A stretch of 64,000 nt of DNA, from the NCBI GenBank assembly GCA_029565685.1, contig JAKQNR010000022.1, positions 248,001 to 312,000 of the forward strand. The letters run 5' to 3'. The position numbers were made by a program, and so were the translations under genes. This document shows, one piece after another, positions 51,323 to 60,021 of this stretch (its first letter is position 1; every line of letters begins with the position of its first letter). Below the pieces are notes generated by a model. The model ran no database searches, had not been told where the DNA came from, and saw only the letters and a list, made by a program, of their open reading frames with translations. Origin of the DNA: a bacterium. GTDB taxonomy: Bacteria > Zhuqueibacterota > Zhuqueibacteria > Residuimicrobiales > Residuimicrobiaceae.

Positions 51323-54216
51323 TAGAATTCGAAAGACAAGCCAAATTGAATTAGGCGCGGCCGGGAATAATCGGTCGGATTGTAATCCGCTTCATTGCGG
51401 GTGAACTCGCCGACCTGCTCCAGGCGATAATATCTTTTTCTGGCGATCTCCGGCAGATAGGCATCCGGGCCCGCCCGGCCGGTGATGCTGCGAACTCCGT
51501 TCTCGTTCAAATGGTTCAACACATTGTAGACGTTGACAAAGCCGCCTAGGCTGTAGCCCAACACCTTGAAAGATTTGAACAGCTTCATATCGATGTTCCA
51601 TTGCAAAGGCTTTCTGCCTGAATTGTCCCACCAACCGCCCGGAATCTCGATATTCGGGTCCAGCGTGGATGGAGTGTAGGGCAGTCCGGCGCCGATTTGT
51701 CCGATGAGGCTGACGTAGAGACTTTTCTGCGGCCGCAGGCTTATCGCTGCGTTCAAAGAGTGCGTTTGATCCCAGCCGAGAAAATCGATTCTTCGGGTGG
51801 CCAGCGTGTAGGCGCCGCGACCGGAACCGGAGAGGATAGCCACGTCGCGGACCGCTTCGGCGCTGGAAGCTGTGCCCTTGGCTACCATGTAGGTATAGTC
51901 GACGCTGGCGTTCAGTTTGCCCTGAAAACTGTTCTGGTTAAAGGCCACGGTCACGCCCATGGCATTGCCGTACTCTTTGTTGATGTAGCGATAAAATGTT
52001 GTGGCATTGCTCAAAGTCAGAATCTCCAGCCCCAACAGGTCGCGGATGTCCTTGTAAAAAACCGAGAGCTCCAGTCCTAACCCATCCGCGAGTTCCTGCT
52101 GCAGACCCACTTCATATTGCACTGTTTTTTCCGGTTTCAGATTCGGATTGCCGATGCTGGTGTTCATGATGCTGAATTGGTTGTAATGGGGCAGAACCGG
52201 ATTCTGATACATTTTTTCAAAGCTCGGCGCTTGAAAGAAATGTCCATAGGACAGCCGCATCGCACCTCTGTCCGAGATCGGGAAGGAGAGACCGAATCGC
52301 GGGCTGACTTGGTATTTCAGTTTGGCCCGTGTATAATACCAGTCGGCGCCGACGAATTCAGGGAATACTTTGGAATAGTCCGGACAATAGCGGTCTTTGG
52401 GACGGAACATATCCAACCGCAGTCCGGCGTTGAGAATGATCTCGTTGAGGTTTAATTTGGTCTGAACATAACCGGACCCCTCTTCGGGATATCGGTTATA
52501 ATCCACATAGAATAGATGATCGGTGATGCTGTCCGGACTGGTTTCGCGCAATTGAATGTGCCCGAAGGGGTAATTCCTGGTGGCCTTGAGGAAAATATCG
52601 TAGGGGATTTCCCAGCCGCGGATCTCGTTGCTGGTGTAAGGATATTGCACGATTTCATGGCCGGTCACTTCCCGCAACGGCGCGTTTTTATAATGCAGAT
52701 CGTACTTTTTGGCCTCGAAACCGGATTTGACCTCGATGACTTTGTTGATCTGCCAGGTGATGTCGCCGTTGATCAGGTGCATGGAGCGGTCCTGAAAACG
52801 CCGGTCCCAGCTGTAAATGCCGCCATAATCAAATCCGGTGATTTTGCCAGGATCCCAGGCATTCACCGCGGCAATCTGATAGCGGGGATCGTTGGCGTCT
52901 TCAAAGGTATAGCTTTTGCTGTGATTGGCCTGGTAAGAGTAGCGCAGATTGTAAAACAGATTGGGCCTGGGCGCATGGGTGAGAACCGCCATATGCGTGG
53001 TCGCATCGTCGAACCAATAGGGCAATCCATCCGGACAGAATCTCCAGCTGTGCGAGTAGGATTTGCCTTTTGACTTGCTGTAAAACAGATTGTAGGAGAG
53101 GGTGAGTCCGAAACCGGGTTGATACACCAGTTTGGTGTTGATGTTGTATTTTTTACCCCAATCGATCGGCACGATCGCTCCATCCCCGGTGTGCAAAGAA
53201 TCCGGTAAAGGGATCACCAGTGGATCCGGAGGATCGTAGGCCGCTTCATACCATTCTCGAAACACCTCGATTTCCCAGCCGTCTTCAGGCATGTAGCGTC
53301 GCTGGCCGTTGAGATAACCATCGCTGTCGACCAGCCGACCGTTGACGAAAAATCCCAATTTGCCTAAAGATTTGGGGAACGGCAGAGGGCCGGAGATGGA
53401 GAATTTCAACTCCTGTTCGCTGATTGGATCATAGTTGTCCAGACCGATGTACATCGGCTCATTGGGCGCGTAATAGCCTCCGCTCAGCGCTTCGATGGAG
53501 CCTTGATATTTGTCCTCCGGAACCTTGGTGACCACATTGATCACACCGGACTGAGCCTGGCCATACTCGGCATTAAAGGTACCGGTGATGACCTGCAGCT
53601 CTTTGATGAAATTGTTTTCCACCGAAACGTTGGAGCCGCCGCCTTGGCTGAAGGTGTTGGTCACCGTGACGCCGTCGATCAGGTACGCCACTTCGCGGCT
53701 GCGGCCGCCGCGGAAGTGCAGGCCGCCGCCGGCATCCGTGACCACCCCCGCCTGCAGCTGAATGATCTCACTCAGAGATTGAACCGGCAACGCCTCGATC
53801 TCCTCTTGCCGAACATACGCCGCGCTGCTGGTGCGGTCAAATTCGATGGGTTCGCGGGTGGCGGTGATCACCACCTCCTCACCCTGGATCACCGTACTCT
53901 TTAAACCGCAGTCCACTTTGGCGATGCGATCCGAGTACACGATGACGTTTGTCACCGTGGTGGGGGAGTAGCCCATCATGCGAAATTTAACCGAGTAGGT
54001 GCCGGGCATTACATTGGTGATGACATAGAGCCCGGAGACATCGGAGACCGCCCCCAGGCTCGTTCCCTCCAGCAGGATGTTCGCGCCCAACAGCGGCGCT
54101 CCGGTCTGATTGTCCGTCACCTTGCCGGTGATTTTTCCGGTGATGCCGGCCCAGGAGGCGTTGTTGAAAGCGAACCATAGGACCGCAGTCAAAAGAGCGC
54201 TGTACTTTTTGCTCAT
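51322..54216 (-). CDS. TonB-dependent receptor with carboxypeptidase-regulatory-like N-domain (cassette B)
   Basis: I start at the ATG at 54216 rather than the GTG at 54225, because GAGGGA lies directly before the ATG. The 964-residue product has a signal peptide (about 1-24). A regulatory-like domain follows ('GKVTDNQTGAPLLGANILLE'), then a plug ('SLSEIIQLQAGVVTDAGG', 'HFRGGRSREVAYLIDGVTV', 'AEYGQAQSGVINVVTK'), and a barrel ending in 'LIQFGLSFEF'. It imports an unknown ligand, probably an oligosaccharide, in cooperation with the PorV-like and cargo proteins that follow. A consensus promoter lies at 54526-54554, giving an unusually long leader of about 300 bases. It closely parallels the receptor at 17725-20850 in design. 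Confidence 0.85.
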   Translation of the reverse strand: MSKKYSALLTAVLWFAFNNASWAGITGKITGKVTDNQTGAPLLGANILLEGTSLGAVSDVSGLYVITNVMPGTYSVKFRMMGYSPTTVTNVIVYSDRIAKVDCGLKSTVIQGEEVVITATREPIEFDRTSSAAYVRQEEIEALPVQSLSEIIQLQAGVVTDAGGGLHFRGGRSREVAYLIDGVTVTNTFSQGGGSNVSVENNFIKELQVITGTFNAEYGQAQSGVINVVTKVPEDKYQGSIEALSGGYYAPNEPMYIGLDNYDPISEQELKFSISGPLPFPKSLGKLGFFVNGRLVDSDGYLNGQRRYMPEDGWEIEVFREWYEAAYDPPDPLVIPLPDSLHTGDGAIVPIDWGKKYNINTKLVYQPGFGLTLSYNLFYSKSKGKSYSHSWRFCPDGLPYWFDDATTHMAVLTHAPRPNLFYNLRYSYQANHSKSYTFEDANDPRYQIAAVNAWDPGKITGFDYGGIYSWDRRFQDRSMHLINGDITWQINKVIEVKSGFEAKKYDLHYKNAPLREVTGHEIVQYPYTSNEIRGWEIPYDIFLKATRNYPFGHIQLRETSPDSITDHLFYVDYNRYPEEGSGYVQTKLNLNEIILNAGLRLDMFRPKDRYCPDYSKVFPEFVGADWYYTRAKLKYQVSPRFGLSFPISDRGAMRLSYGHFFQAPSFEKMYQNPVLPHYNQFSIMNTSIGNPNLKPEKTVQYEVGLQQELADGLGLELSVFYKDIRDLLGLEILTLSNATTFYRYINKEYGNAMGVTVAFNQNSFQGKLNASVDYTYMVAKGTASSAEAVRDVAILSGSGRGAYTLATRRIDFLGWDQTHSLNAAISLRPQKSLYVSLIGQIGAGLPYTPSTLDPNIEIPGGWWDNSGRKPLQWNIDMKLFKSFKVLGYSLGGFVNVYNVLNHLNENGVRSITGRAGPDAYLPEIARKRYYRLEQVGEFTRNEADYNPTDYSRPRLIQFGLSFEF

Positions 54217-54525
54217 ATCCCTCACTCTCGATTGGGTGTGCTCATGGTTTACATCATGGGAAATGGATCAGCTGAAATGCGACCGTGAAAGCATGGATGC
54301 GTTGATGCCTTTGATTGATAGAAACAGGGAGAACAGAGCCCTGTCCAGGCATTGAGGGCATAGGGTGGAACTCCACAAAGCTGCCTCCTGCATTGAGTTT
54401 CGCTTCGCATTCCTATCTGCTCACATAGGATCAGGCATACACGTGGAAATCGTCTGAGGCGTTAGATCGTTTATAAAGCCGAATAAATTTGTCTGTTTAT
54501 CGCAACTGAATGAGATTCGTTCGTC
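54217..54525 (-). other. Long 5' leader of the cassette B transcript
   Basis: About 300 bases separate the expected transcription start (near 54519) from the receptor ATG. On the minus strand the leader contains AGGAGGCAG (54381-54389), preceded by an ATG that opens a 42-codon frame without its own SD. I recognise no known riboswitch or terminator. Control by structure or by a leader peptide is possible but unproven. Confidence 0.4.
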
Positions 54526-54554
54526 ATTATACTAATTTTGTTAAAAGATGTCAA
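54526..54554 (-). promoter_or_regulatory. Consensus promoter of cassette B
   Basis: On the minus strand: TTGACA (54549-54554), a 17-base spacer and TATAAT (54526-54531). Both boxes are perfect consensus. It would drive the TBDT-PorV-cargo-foldase genes leftwards. Confidence 0.8.
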
Positions 54555-54581
54555 GGATTATTTATCGCAACTCGAACATAA

Positions 54582-54610
54582 TTGCATTAATACGCCGTTT
54601 TTTGTATATT
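54582..54610 (+). promoter_or_regulatory. Promoter of the propeller-toroid/sialidase/GH28/regulator operon
   Basis: TTGCAT (54582-54587), a 17-base spacer and TATATT (54605-54610). It is back to back with the cassette B promoter, 27 bases away, so the two may share control. The expected start near 54617 leaves a ~168-base leader. Confidence 0.65.
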
Positions 54611-54744
54611 AGGCCTGAGCGGGTTTTTCATGGTCTTGCATCCTGCCCCCGCTTTGTCCTGCTCACCCTTAGTTGAAAGGTCGAAGCTGAATTCCATTTT
54701 TCGCACGCTGACGCCTCCATGGATCCCAGGGAGGAGGCTTTCGT

Positions 54745-54762
54745 TGGGTGGTCGCCCACCCA
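54745..54762 (+). other. Hairpin just before the start of the 54785 gene
   Basis: A perfect 7-bp stem (TGGGTGG / CCACCCA) with a TCGC loop ends 8 bases before the AAAAGG site and 22 bases before the ATG at 54785. It may affect ribosome loading or mRNA stability. Confidence 0.4.
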
Positions 54763-54784
54763 TTGAATGATAAAAGGCGCCCCC

Positions 54785-56980
54785 ATGAAACGAGCTTGTT
54801 TTCTTCACCTTTTGTTCACCCTACGGCTGTTAGCCAGCCCCCTGGCGGAGGCGGACACTCTCTTCATTCAAGAACATCACACGCCTCTGCTGATCGGAGA
54901 TTCGGCAAAAGCCAATGATATACGATCACTGGCGTTTCTTGCCGACCGCACCGTCTGCGCAGCCACCGGCGCAGGCCTGTATCATTACGACCCCTCCAGC
55001 CGCGTTTGGCTGCGTAAAACCGAGGGACCGGCTTTTTCTCTGGCCGCCGATTCTCTCGGCGTTCTCTGGGCCGGCGCCTGGGATGGTTTGTATCGCTGGA
55101 ACGGAGAGGCGTATGAGAAACACCCGATTGTCCACAGCACGGTATCCGCGGTTTTAGCCCTGAAAGACCGGGTTCTTGCCCTTGGACCAACTGGTTTTTA
55201 TCAGGCCTCCTCCACTAGAGCAGAAAAAATCCACCTGCCCTTCAGCAGAGACGTTCATTCCCTTAAACCTGATAACAGCGGCGGATATTATATCGCTACC
55301 AGCCGGGGACTGTTTCATCAACAGAATTCCGGCGCACGAGTGCTGCAGAATGAAACAGAGCTGTTGAGTGCATGGGTCACCGATGTCGAGTACGCTGCGG
55401 ACGGCAAGCTGTGGATCAGCGGTATGGGCGGCATTACCCTCTATGAAGGGGATCGGCGCTTCGGCCAGTTCACGCCGGCAGAGGGATTGGCTTCCATCTA
55501 TGTAAACTGCCTGAGGCTGGCGCCGAATGGCGCAATGTGGATCGGCACCCGCCATGGAGTCATCCGTCATCATCATGGTGCGTGGTCGCTGCGCCACTCC
55601 AAACGGTGGTTGTGCGGCGACGATGTTAGGGATATTGTGTTTGATCAAAACGGTTCAGCCTGGATCGCCACTAATGCCGGCGTCAGCGTTTTGTCGACCA
55701 GACCCATGAGCCTGTCAGCGAAAGCAAATCACTATCACCGGGTTCTACAGGCGCGCCACGTGCGGCCGCCCTATCTGGTGGAAAAATGCCGGCTTGCGGT
55801 TCCGGGCGATACCCTCACTTGGCAGCCGTTGGATAACGATAACGACGGTCAATACACCGGCATGTATCTGGCCATGGAATCGTTCCGCTATGCGGTGACC
55901 AGAGAGGCGACGGCGCGAGAAAATGCCAGCAAGGCCTTCAACGCGCTGCACTTTTTGCAAACCGTGACCGGCAGCAAAGGTTTTGTCGCCCGCACGGTGA
56001 TTCCATCCGACTGGACCACCATGGCGGATCCCAACCGCAGCATCGACGATCAGGAGTGGGCGGAGCGATTGGTCAGGAATCCCAGGGAAAAGCGCAGGGA
56101 AAATTTGTGGCGGCTCTCTCAGGATCAACGTTGGCTGTGGAAGGGCGACACCAGCAGCGATGAGATCACCGGGCACATGTACGGATATCTCTTTTACCAT
56201 GACCTGGTTGCCGATGCAATGGAAAAACGTCGGATCAGTAATCATGTCTGCCGCATCGTGGATTATATCATCGAACATGGTTTTGTGCTCACGGACATCG
56301 ATGGGCAGCACACTACTTGGGGCGTCTGGGCGCCGGAGCGGCTGAATGAGGATCCGGACTGGGCTGCCGAACGAGGCATCAATTCGCTGGAGATGCTCTC
56401 TTACCTCAAATTGGCTCATCACCTGAGCGGCAAGTCACGCTATCAGCAGATTTACCTGGACCTGCTGCATACCCATCATTACGGACAAAATGTGCTTACT
56501 GCTAAAACGACAAATCCCGCCTGGACCACGCATATCGACGATGAGTTGCTCGCTTTGGCTTTTCCCTGCCTACTGCTGCACGAAAAAGACCCGAGCATTA
56601 AATCGATTTATCTCAAAAGCCTTGAACAGTGGTACGAATCAGCTGAAAGGGATCAGAGTCCGTTTTTTAATTTTACTTATGCGGCGTTGAGCGGCGACGA
56701 CCCACGCCTCGAATCCTCGTTGTTCTTTTTGCGCGATACGTCGTGGGATTTGCGCCGCTGGCGGATCAATAACGGTTGGCGCGCCGATGTCGCGCCCTGC
56801 TATTTCCCAGAGCTGGAGCGGGTACAGCTGAACCGGCTGGCGCCCATCAGCGAACGCAGTTTTTTCAGGTGGGATGATAATCCCTGGTATCCGGAGGACG
56901 GCGATGACGGCGCGACCGAGAGCGACGGCGTCTTTTGGTTGCTGCCTTATTGGATGGGAAGGTATTATGGCTTTCTATAA
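54785..56980 (+). CDS. Secreted regulator-type propeller fused to alpha-helical enzyme-like domain (paralogue)
   Basis: I start at the ATG at 54785; an upstream ATG at 54767 contains the AAAAGG site and would spoil the signal peptide ('ACFLHLLFTLRLLASPLAEA'). The 731-residue product has Reg_prop-like blades (about 25-310, 'DNSGGYYIATSRGLFHQQ', 'APNGAMWIGTRHGVI', 'DQNGSAWIATNAGVSVL'). A helical domain follows with the same acidic signatures as the 35468-37807 protein: 'DNDNDGQYTGMYLAMESF', 'GDTSSDEITGHMYGY' and 'AAERGINSLEMLSYL'. The two are clear paralogues in different operons. The C-terminus 'WLLPYWMGRYYGFL' matches 'YLLPYYSGLYYGFI' of the other. It is probably periplasmic. A glycan-degrading role is inferred from neighbours. 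Confidence 0.7.
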   Translation: MKRACFLHLLFTLRLLASPLAEADTLFIQEHHTPLLIGDSAKANDIRSLAFLADRTVCAATGAGLYHYDPSSRVWLRKTEGPAFSLAADSLGVLWAGAWDGLYRWNGEAYEKHPIVHSTVSAVLALKDRVLALGPTGFYQASSTRAEKIHLPFSRDVHSLKPDNSGGYYIATSRGLFHQQNSGARVLQNETELLSAWVTDVEYAADGKLWISGMGGITLYEGDRRFGQFTPAEGLASIYVNCLRLAPNGAMWIGTRHGVIRHHHGAWSLRHSKRWLCGDDVRDIVFDQNGSAWIATNAGVSVLSTRPMSLSAKANHYHRVLQARHVRPPYLVEKCRLAVPGDTLTWQPLDNDNDGQYTGMYLAMESFRYAVTREATARENASKAFNALHFLQTVTGSKGFVARTVIPSDWTTMADPNRSIDDQEWAERLVRNPREKRRENLWRLSQDQRWLWKGDTSSDEITGHMYGYLFYHDLVADAMEKRRISNHVCRIVDYIIEHGFVLTDIDGQHTTWGVWAPERLNEDPDWAAERGINSLEMLSYLKLAHHLSGKSRYQQIYLDLLHTHHYGQNVLTAKTTNPAWTTHIDDELLALAFPCLLLHEKDPSIKSIYLKSLEQWYESAERDQSPFFNFTYAALSGDDPRLESSLFFLRDTSWDLRRWRINNGWRADVAPCYFPELERVQLNRLAPISERSFFRWDDNPWYPEDGDDGATESDGVFWLLPYWMGRYYGFL

Positions 56981-57001
56981 TGTCAGACAGGAGGGCTGTC
57001 C

Positions 57002-58174
57002 ATGAAGATCTATTTGCTGCTGTTGTTGCCGTTTTGCGCATTGCAGGCCGAACAACCTTTTTTTTTCGAACAGAACATCTTTCCCCTGCAGGACAAGCAC
57101 GTGCATGCCAGCAGTATCGTCCAGTGCCCGAATGGTGACCTGCTCGCCTGCTGGTTTCATGGTTCCGGCGAACGCACGGCCGACGATGTGCAGGTGCAGG
57201 GCGCTCGCCTCCGCCGTGGTCAGAAAGTATGGAGCCCGGTGTTTCTCATGGCGGATACGCCGGGTTTTCCTGACTGCAATCCGGTGCTGTTCATCGATGG
57301 ACGCCGCCGCCTGTGGCTGGTATGGGTCACGGTGTTGGACAATCAGTGGCATCGCTCTCTGTTGAAATATCGTCTATCCAGCGACTTTCACAACGATGGA
57401 CCGCCTCGCTGGCAATGGCAGGATGTACTGCTGATAAAACCCGGCGACGAATTTGCGGTCGTTGCCGACAGTGCGTTTGATGCGCTGAACCATGCGGAGC
57501 CCCAGTGGGCGGAATATGCACCGCCTTATGAAAAACTGCTCCGTGAGGCGAGCCGGGACTCTTTCAAGCGTCTGCTCGGCTGGATGTCCCGCACCCATCC
57601 GCTGACGCTGCCGAACGGCCGCATCCTGTTGCCCTTGTACTCGGATGGATTCAATTTCGGCTTGATCGCGATCAGCGACGACGACGGCGAGCACTGGCGT
57701 CCCAGTGCGCCGATTGTCGGCTTTGGCTGCAGTCAACCCACTCTGGTCCTTCGCCGGGACGGCTCTTTGATCGCCTATCTGCGCGATGACGGCGATCCGC
57801 CCAAGCGGGTTCAGTTCAGCGCCTCCATGGACCATGGGCTTACCTGGTCAGCGGCCCGAGACACCGATATCCCCAATCCCGGCTCCAGCCTGGAAGTCCT
57901 GCGATTAAGCAGCGGCGGCTGGCTGATGATCTACAATGACACGGAGGATGGCCGCCACAGCCTGACGGCCGCTCTGTCGGATGATGAGGGAAAAAGCTGG
58001 CAGTGGCGCCGGTCGATCGCCCGTTCGGCAGTAAATAGTAAAAGCTATGCCTATCCATCGGTCATTCAGAGCGCCGAAGGATTGATCCAAGTTACTTTTT
58101 CTTATGCCGCCGACTCTGAGGAAACCATTCGACATGTGGTTTTCAACGAAGCGTGGGTGCGGGCGGCGCCATAA
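57002..58174 (+). CDS. Secreted sialidase-like BNR-repeat protein
   Basis: A 390-residue exported protein (signal residues 1-16, 'LLLLLPFCALQA'). It has the six-bladed sialidase layout with three Asp-boxes: 'SDDDGEHW', 'SMDHGLTW' and 'SDDEGKSW'. The opening 'CPNGDLLACWFHGSGE' is typical of the BNR_2/exo-alpha-sialidase-like group. Members of this fold remove terminal sialic acid or, in plant-polymer contexts, other 2-keto-3-deoxy sugars. With GH28 next door, a pectic side-chain sugar is more likely than sialic acid; this is inference. AGGAGG lies 7 bases before the ATG, 21 bases after the previous stop. It is in the operon driven from 54582. Confidence 0.75.
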   Translation: MKIYLLLLLPFCALQAEQPFFFEQNIFPLQDKHVHASSIVQCPNGDLLACWFHGSGERTADDVQVQGARLRRGQKVWSPVFLMADTPGFPDCNPVLFIDGRRRLWLVWVTVLDNQWHRSLLKYRLSSDFHNDGPPRWQWQDVLLIKPGDEFAVVADSAFDALNHAEPQWAEYAPPYEKLLREASRDSFKRLLGWMSRTHPLTLPNGRILLPLYSDGFNFGLIAISDDDGEHWRPSAPIVGFGCSQPTLVLRRDGSLIAYLRDDGDPPKRVQFSASMDHGLTWSAARDTDIPNPGSSLEVLRLSSGGWLMIYNDTEDGRHSLTAALSDDEGKSWQWRRSIARSAVNSKSYAYPSVIQSAEGLIQVTFSYAADSEETIRHVVFNEAWVRAAP

Positions 58175-58314
58175 TCCTCGGCGGGAAGATTTATCATTTT
58201 GCACATCGCACTCACAGCCTTTTCTCAGCAACAGGATTAAACCGAGGTGTTGAGAACAAGCCGATGCCTGCTTTGATTCAGCGGGTTACTGTATCTATTT
58301 GCGCGAGGAAGACC

Positions 58315-60006
58315 ATGGTTCATCATCGCTGCTGTGCTTTACTTTTATTGTTGCTCCTCGGCCCTGTCACAGGCGGAGAAAAAACGGCGGCATCGAGCGT
58401 CGTTGCCTCGGACAGCGCTCTTTATATCGCGGACCTGCCCTTTGTCATGCCGGAGATTTCCTTGCCGTGTATCCCCCAGCGCCAGGTGAGCATCATCGCT
58501 TTCGGCGCTCAGGGCGATGGCCGCACTTTGAACACTTTAGCTTTTAATCGCGCCATCGAGGCCTGTCATGCCGAAGGAGGAGGACGTGTGATCGTGCCGG
58601 CTGGAATCTGGTTGACCGGTCCCATTGCGCTCAAAGACAACATAGAGCTGCATCTGCAAAAGAACGCCTGCCTTCTATTCACTCCGCAATTGGACCAGTA
58701 TCCGGTCGTTCACGCTCAGTATGAAGGAGAAAGTGCATTTCGCCGGCAGTCGCCGATCTCGGGCAGGGATTTGGAGAACATCGCCATCACTGGTCCTGGC
58801 ATGGTGGATGGTTCAGGTCAGGCCTGGCGACCGGTGAAAAAGATGAAAATGACCAGCCGTCAGTGGAAAGAGCTGACCGCTTCCGGCGGAGTGGTGTCGT
58901 CCAATGGCGCCATCTGGCATCCCTCATCACAGGCGATGGAGGGAGAGGCCTTGGTGGAAAAACTGCGAAAGAAAAACATTACCGATCCCGCAGCCTATGC
59001 GGCGTGTGCGGAATACCTACGGCCGGTCATGGTATCGCTGGTGCGCTGTAAAAAAGTGCTGTTGGACGGGCCGACCTTTTGCAACTCTCCGGCCTGGAAC
59101 CTGCACCCCTTTTTGTGCGAGGACGTAGTGATCCGCAATCTCACTGTGCGCAATCCTTGGCATTCGCAGAACGGCGACGGATTGGATCTTGAATCCTGCC
59201 GTCGCGTTCTGGTGGAGGAGTGTTCGTTCGATGTCGGCGATGACGCGATTTGCGTGAAATCCGGAAAAGGGGAGCAGGGGCGGCGTCTGGCGCGACCCTG
59301 CGAATGGATGGTGGTGCGAAATTGCACGGTGTATCACGGACACGGCGGTTTTACCATCGGCAGCGAGATGTCCGGCGGAGTCCGCAACGTGGTGGTGCAA
59401 AATTGCACTTTTAGCGGCACAGACATGGGCGTGCGCTTTAAAAGCGCTCGAGGCCGGGGCGGTGTTGTGGAGAACATCTATATCGAAAATATCTATATGC
59501 AGAATATTCCCACCGATGCCATTGGATTCAACCTGTTCTACAGCAATCAGGAGCCGCTGGTGGATGCAGCGGACGCGGCCGTTTCTGCGGCCAAGGCGCC
59601 GGTCTCTGAGGAAACGCCGCAATTCCGTAGAATTTATCTCAAGAACATCCTTTGTCGGGGCGCCGGCCGGGCGATTTTTCTACAAGGTCTGCCCGAAATG
59701 CCCATCGAAGAGATCGGGTTGCAGAACGTCGTCATCAGCAGCAAGGCTGGATTCTTCGCTGTGGATGTGCAATCTCTTGACGTGGATCATCTGTCTTTGG
59801 ATACGACAGCGCCGTTGTGCACACTGACCAATTGCCGTGAGGTGACTTTGCGCAACACGCTGCCGCTGGAAAAGGGCGCTGTGTTGCGCGTCCGTGGGCC
59901 CCGCTCCGCGCGGATTCATCTGCCGGGCATCGATCCTACGCTCGGCAAGCGCGTGGTGGAACAGTGTGGGGATGTGCCGGCGGATGCCGTCCTTCTGTCC
60001 AGATAA
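58315..60006 (+). CDS. Secreted GH28 polygalacturonase
   Basis: I start at the ATG at 58315, which has GAGGA 6 bases upstream and is followed by a signal peptide ('CCALLLLLLLGPVTG'); the frame is open further upstream to 58153. The 563-residue product is a right-handed beta-helix of family GH28. All four catalytic blocks are present: 'NGDGLD' (N286, D288), 'GDDAI' (D309, D310), 'HGHGGFTIGSE' (H343) and 'RFKSARG' (R374, K376). It opens with 'IIAFGAQGDGRTLNTLAF' and the 'GGGRVIVPAGIWLTGPI' strand typical of the family. It hydrolyses galacturonic acid linkages of pectin, probably on oligomers in the periplasm, as there is no sorting domain. It is followed 15 bases on by a response regulator. Confidence 0.9.
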   Translation: MVHHRCCALLLLLLLGPVTGGEKTAASSVVASDSALYIADLPFVMPEISLPCIPQRQVSIIAFGAQGDGRTLNTLAFNRAIEACHAEGGGRVIVPAGIWLTGPIALKDNIELHLQKNACLLFTPQLDQYPVVHAQYEGESAFRRQSPISGRDLENIAITGPGMVDGSGQAWRPVKKMKMTSRQWKELTASGGVVSSNGAIWHPSSQAMEGEALVEKLRKKNITDPAAYAACAEYLRPVMVSLVRCKKVLLDGPTFCNSPAWNLHPFLCEDVVIRNLTVRNPWHSQNGDGLDLESCRRVLVEECSFDVGDDAICVKSGKGEQGRRLARPCEWMVVRNCTVYHGHGGFTIGSEMSGGVRNVVVQNCTFSGTDMGVRFKSARGRGGVVENIYIENIYMQNIPTDAIGFNLFYSNQEPLVDAADAAVSAAKAPVSEETPQFRRIYLKNILCRGAGRAIFLQGLPEMPIEEIGLQNVVISSKAGFFAVDVQSLDVDHLSLDTTAPLCTLTNCREVTLRNTLPLEKGAVLRVRGPRSARIHLPGIDPTLGKRVVEQCGDVPADAVLLSR

Positions 60007-60021
60007 CGCGGAACGCGATGC

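Noticed and set aside
54110-54355. Short plus-strand frame over the start of the cassette B receptor gene
   Set aside because: It runs antisense to the signal peptide and leader of the receptor and has no SD.
57002-58174. True sialidase acting on sialic acid
   Set aside because: The fold and Asp-boxes fit, but the neighbours are pectin enzymes and no sialic-acid catabolic genes are present in the window. Kept as sialidase-like only.
58175-58314. CCTCGG/CCGAGG inverted repeat between the sialidase-like and GH28 genes
   Set aside because: Only 6 bp with a loop of about 60 bases and no T-run; not a credible terminator or operator.
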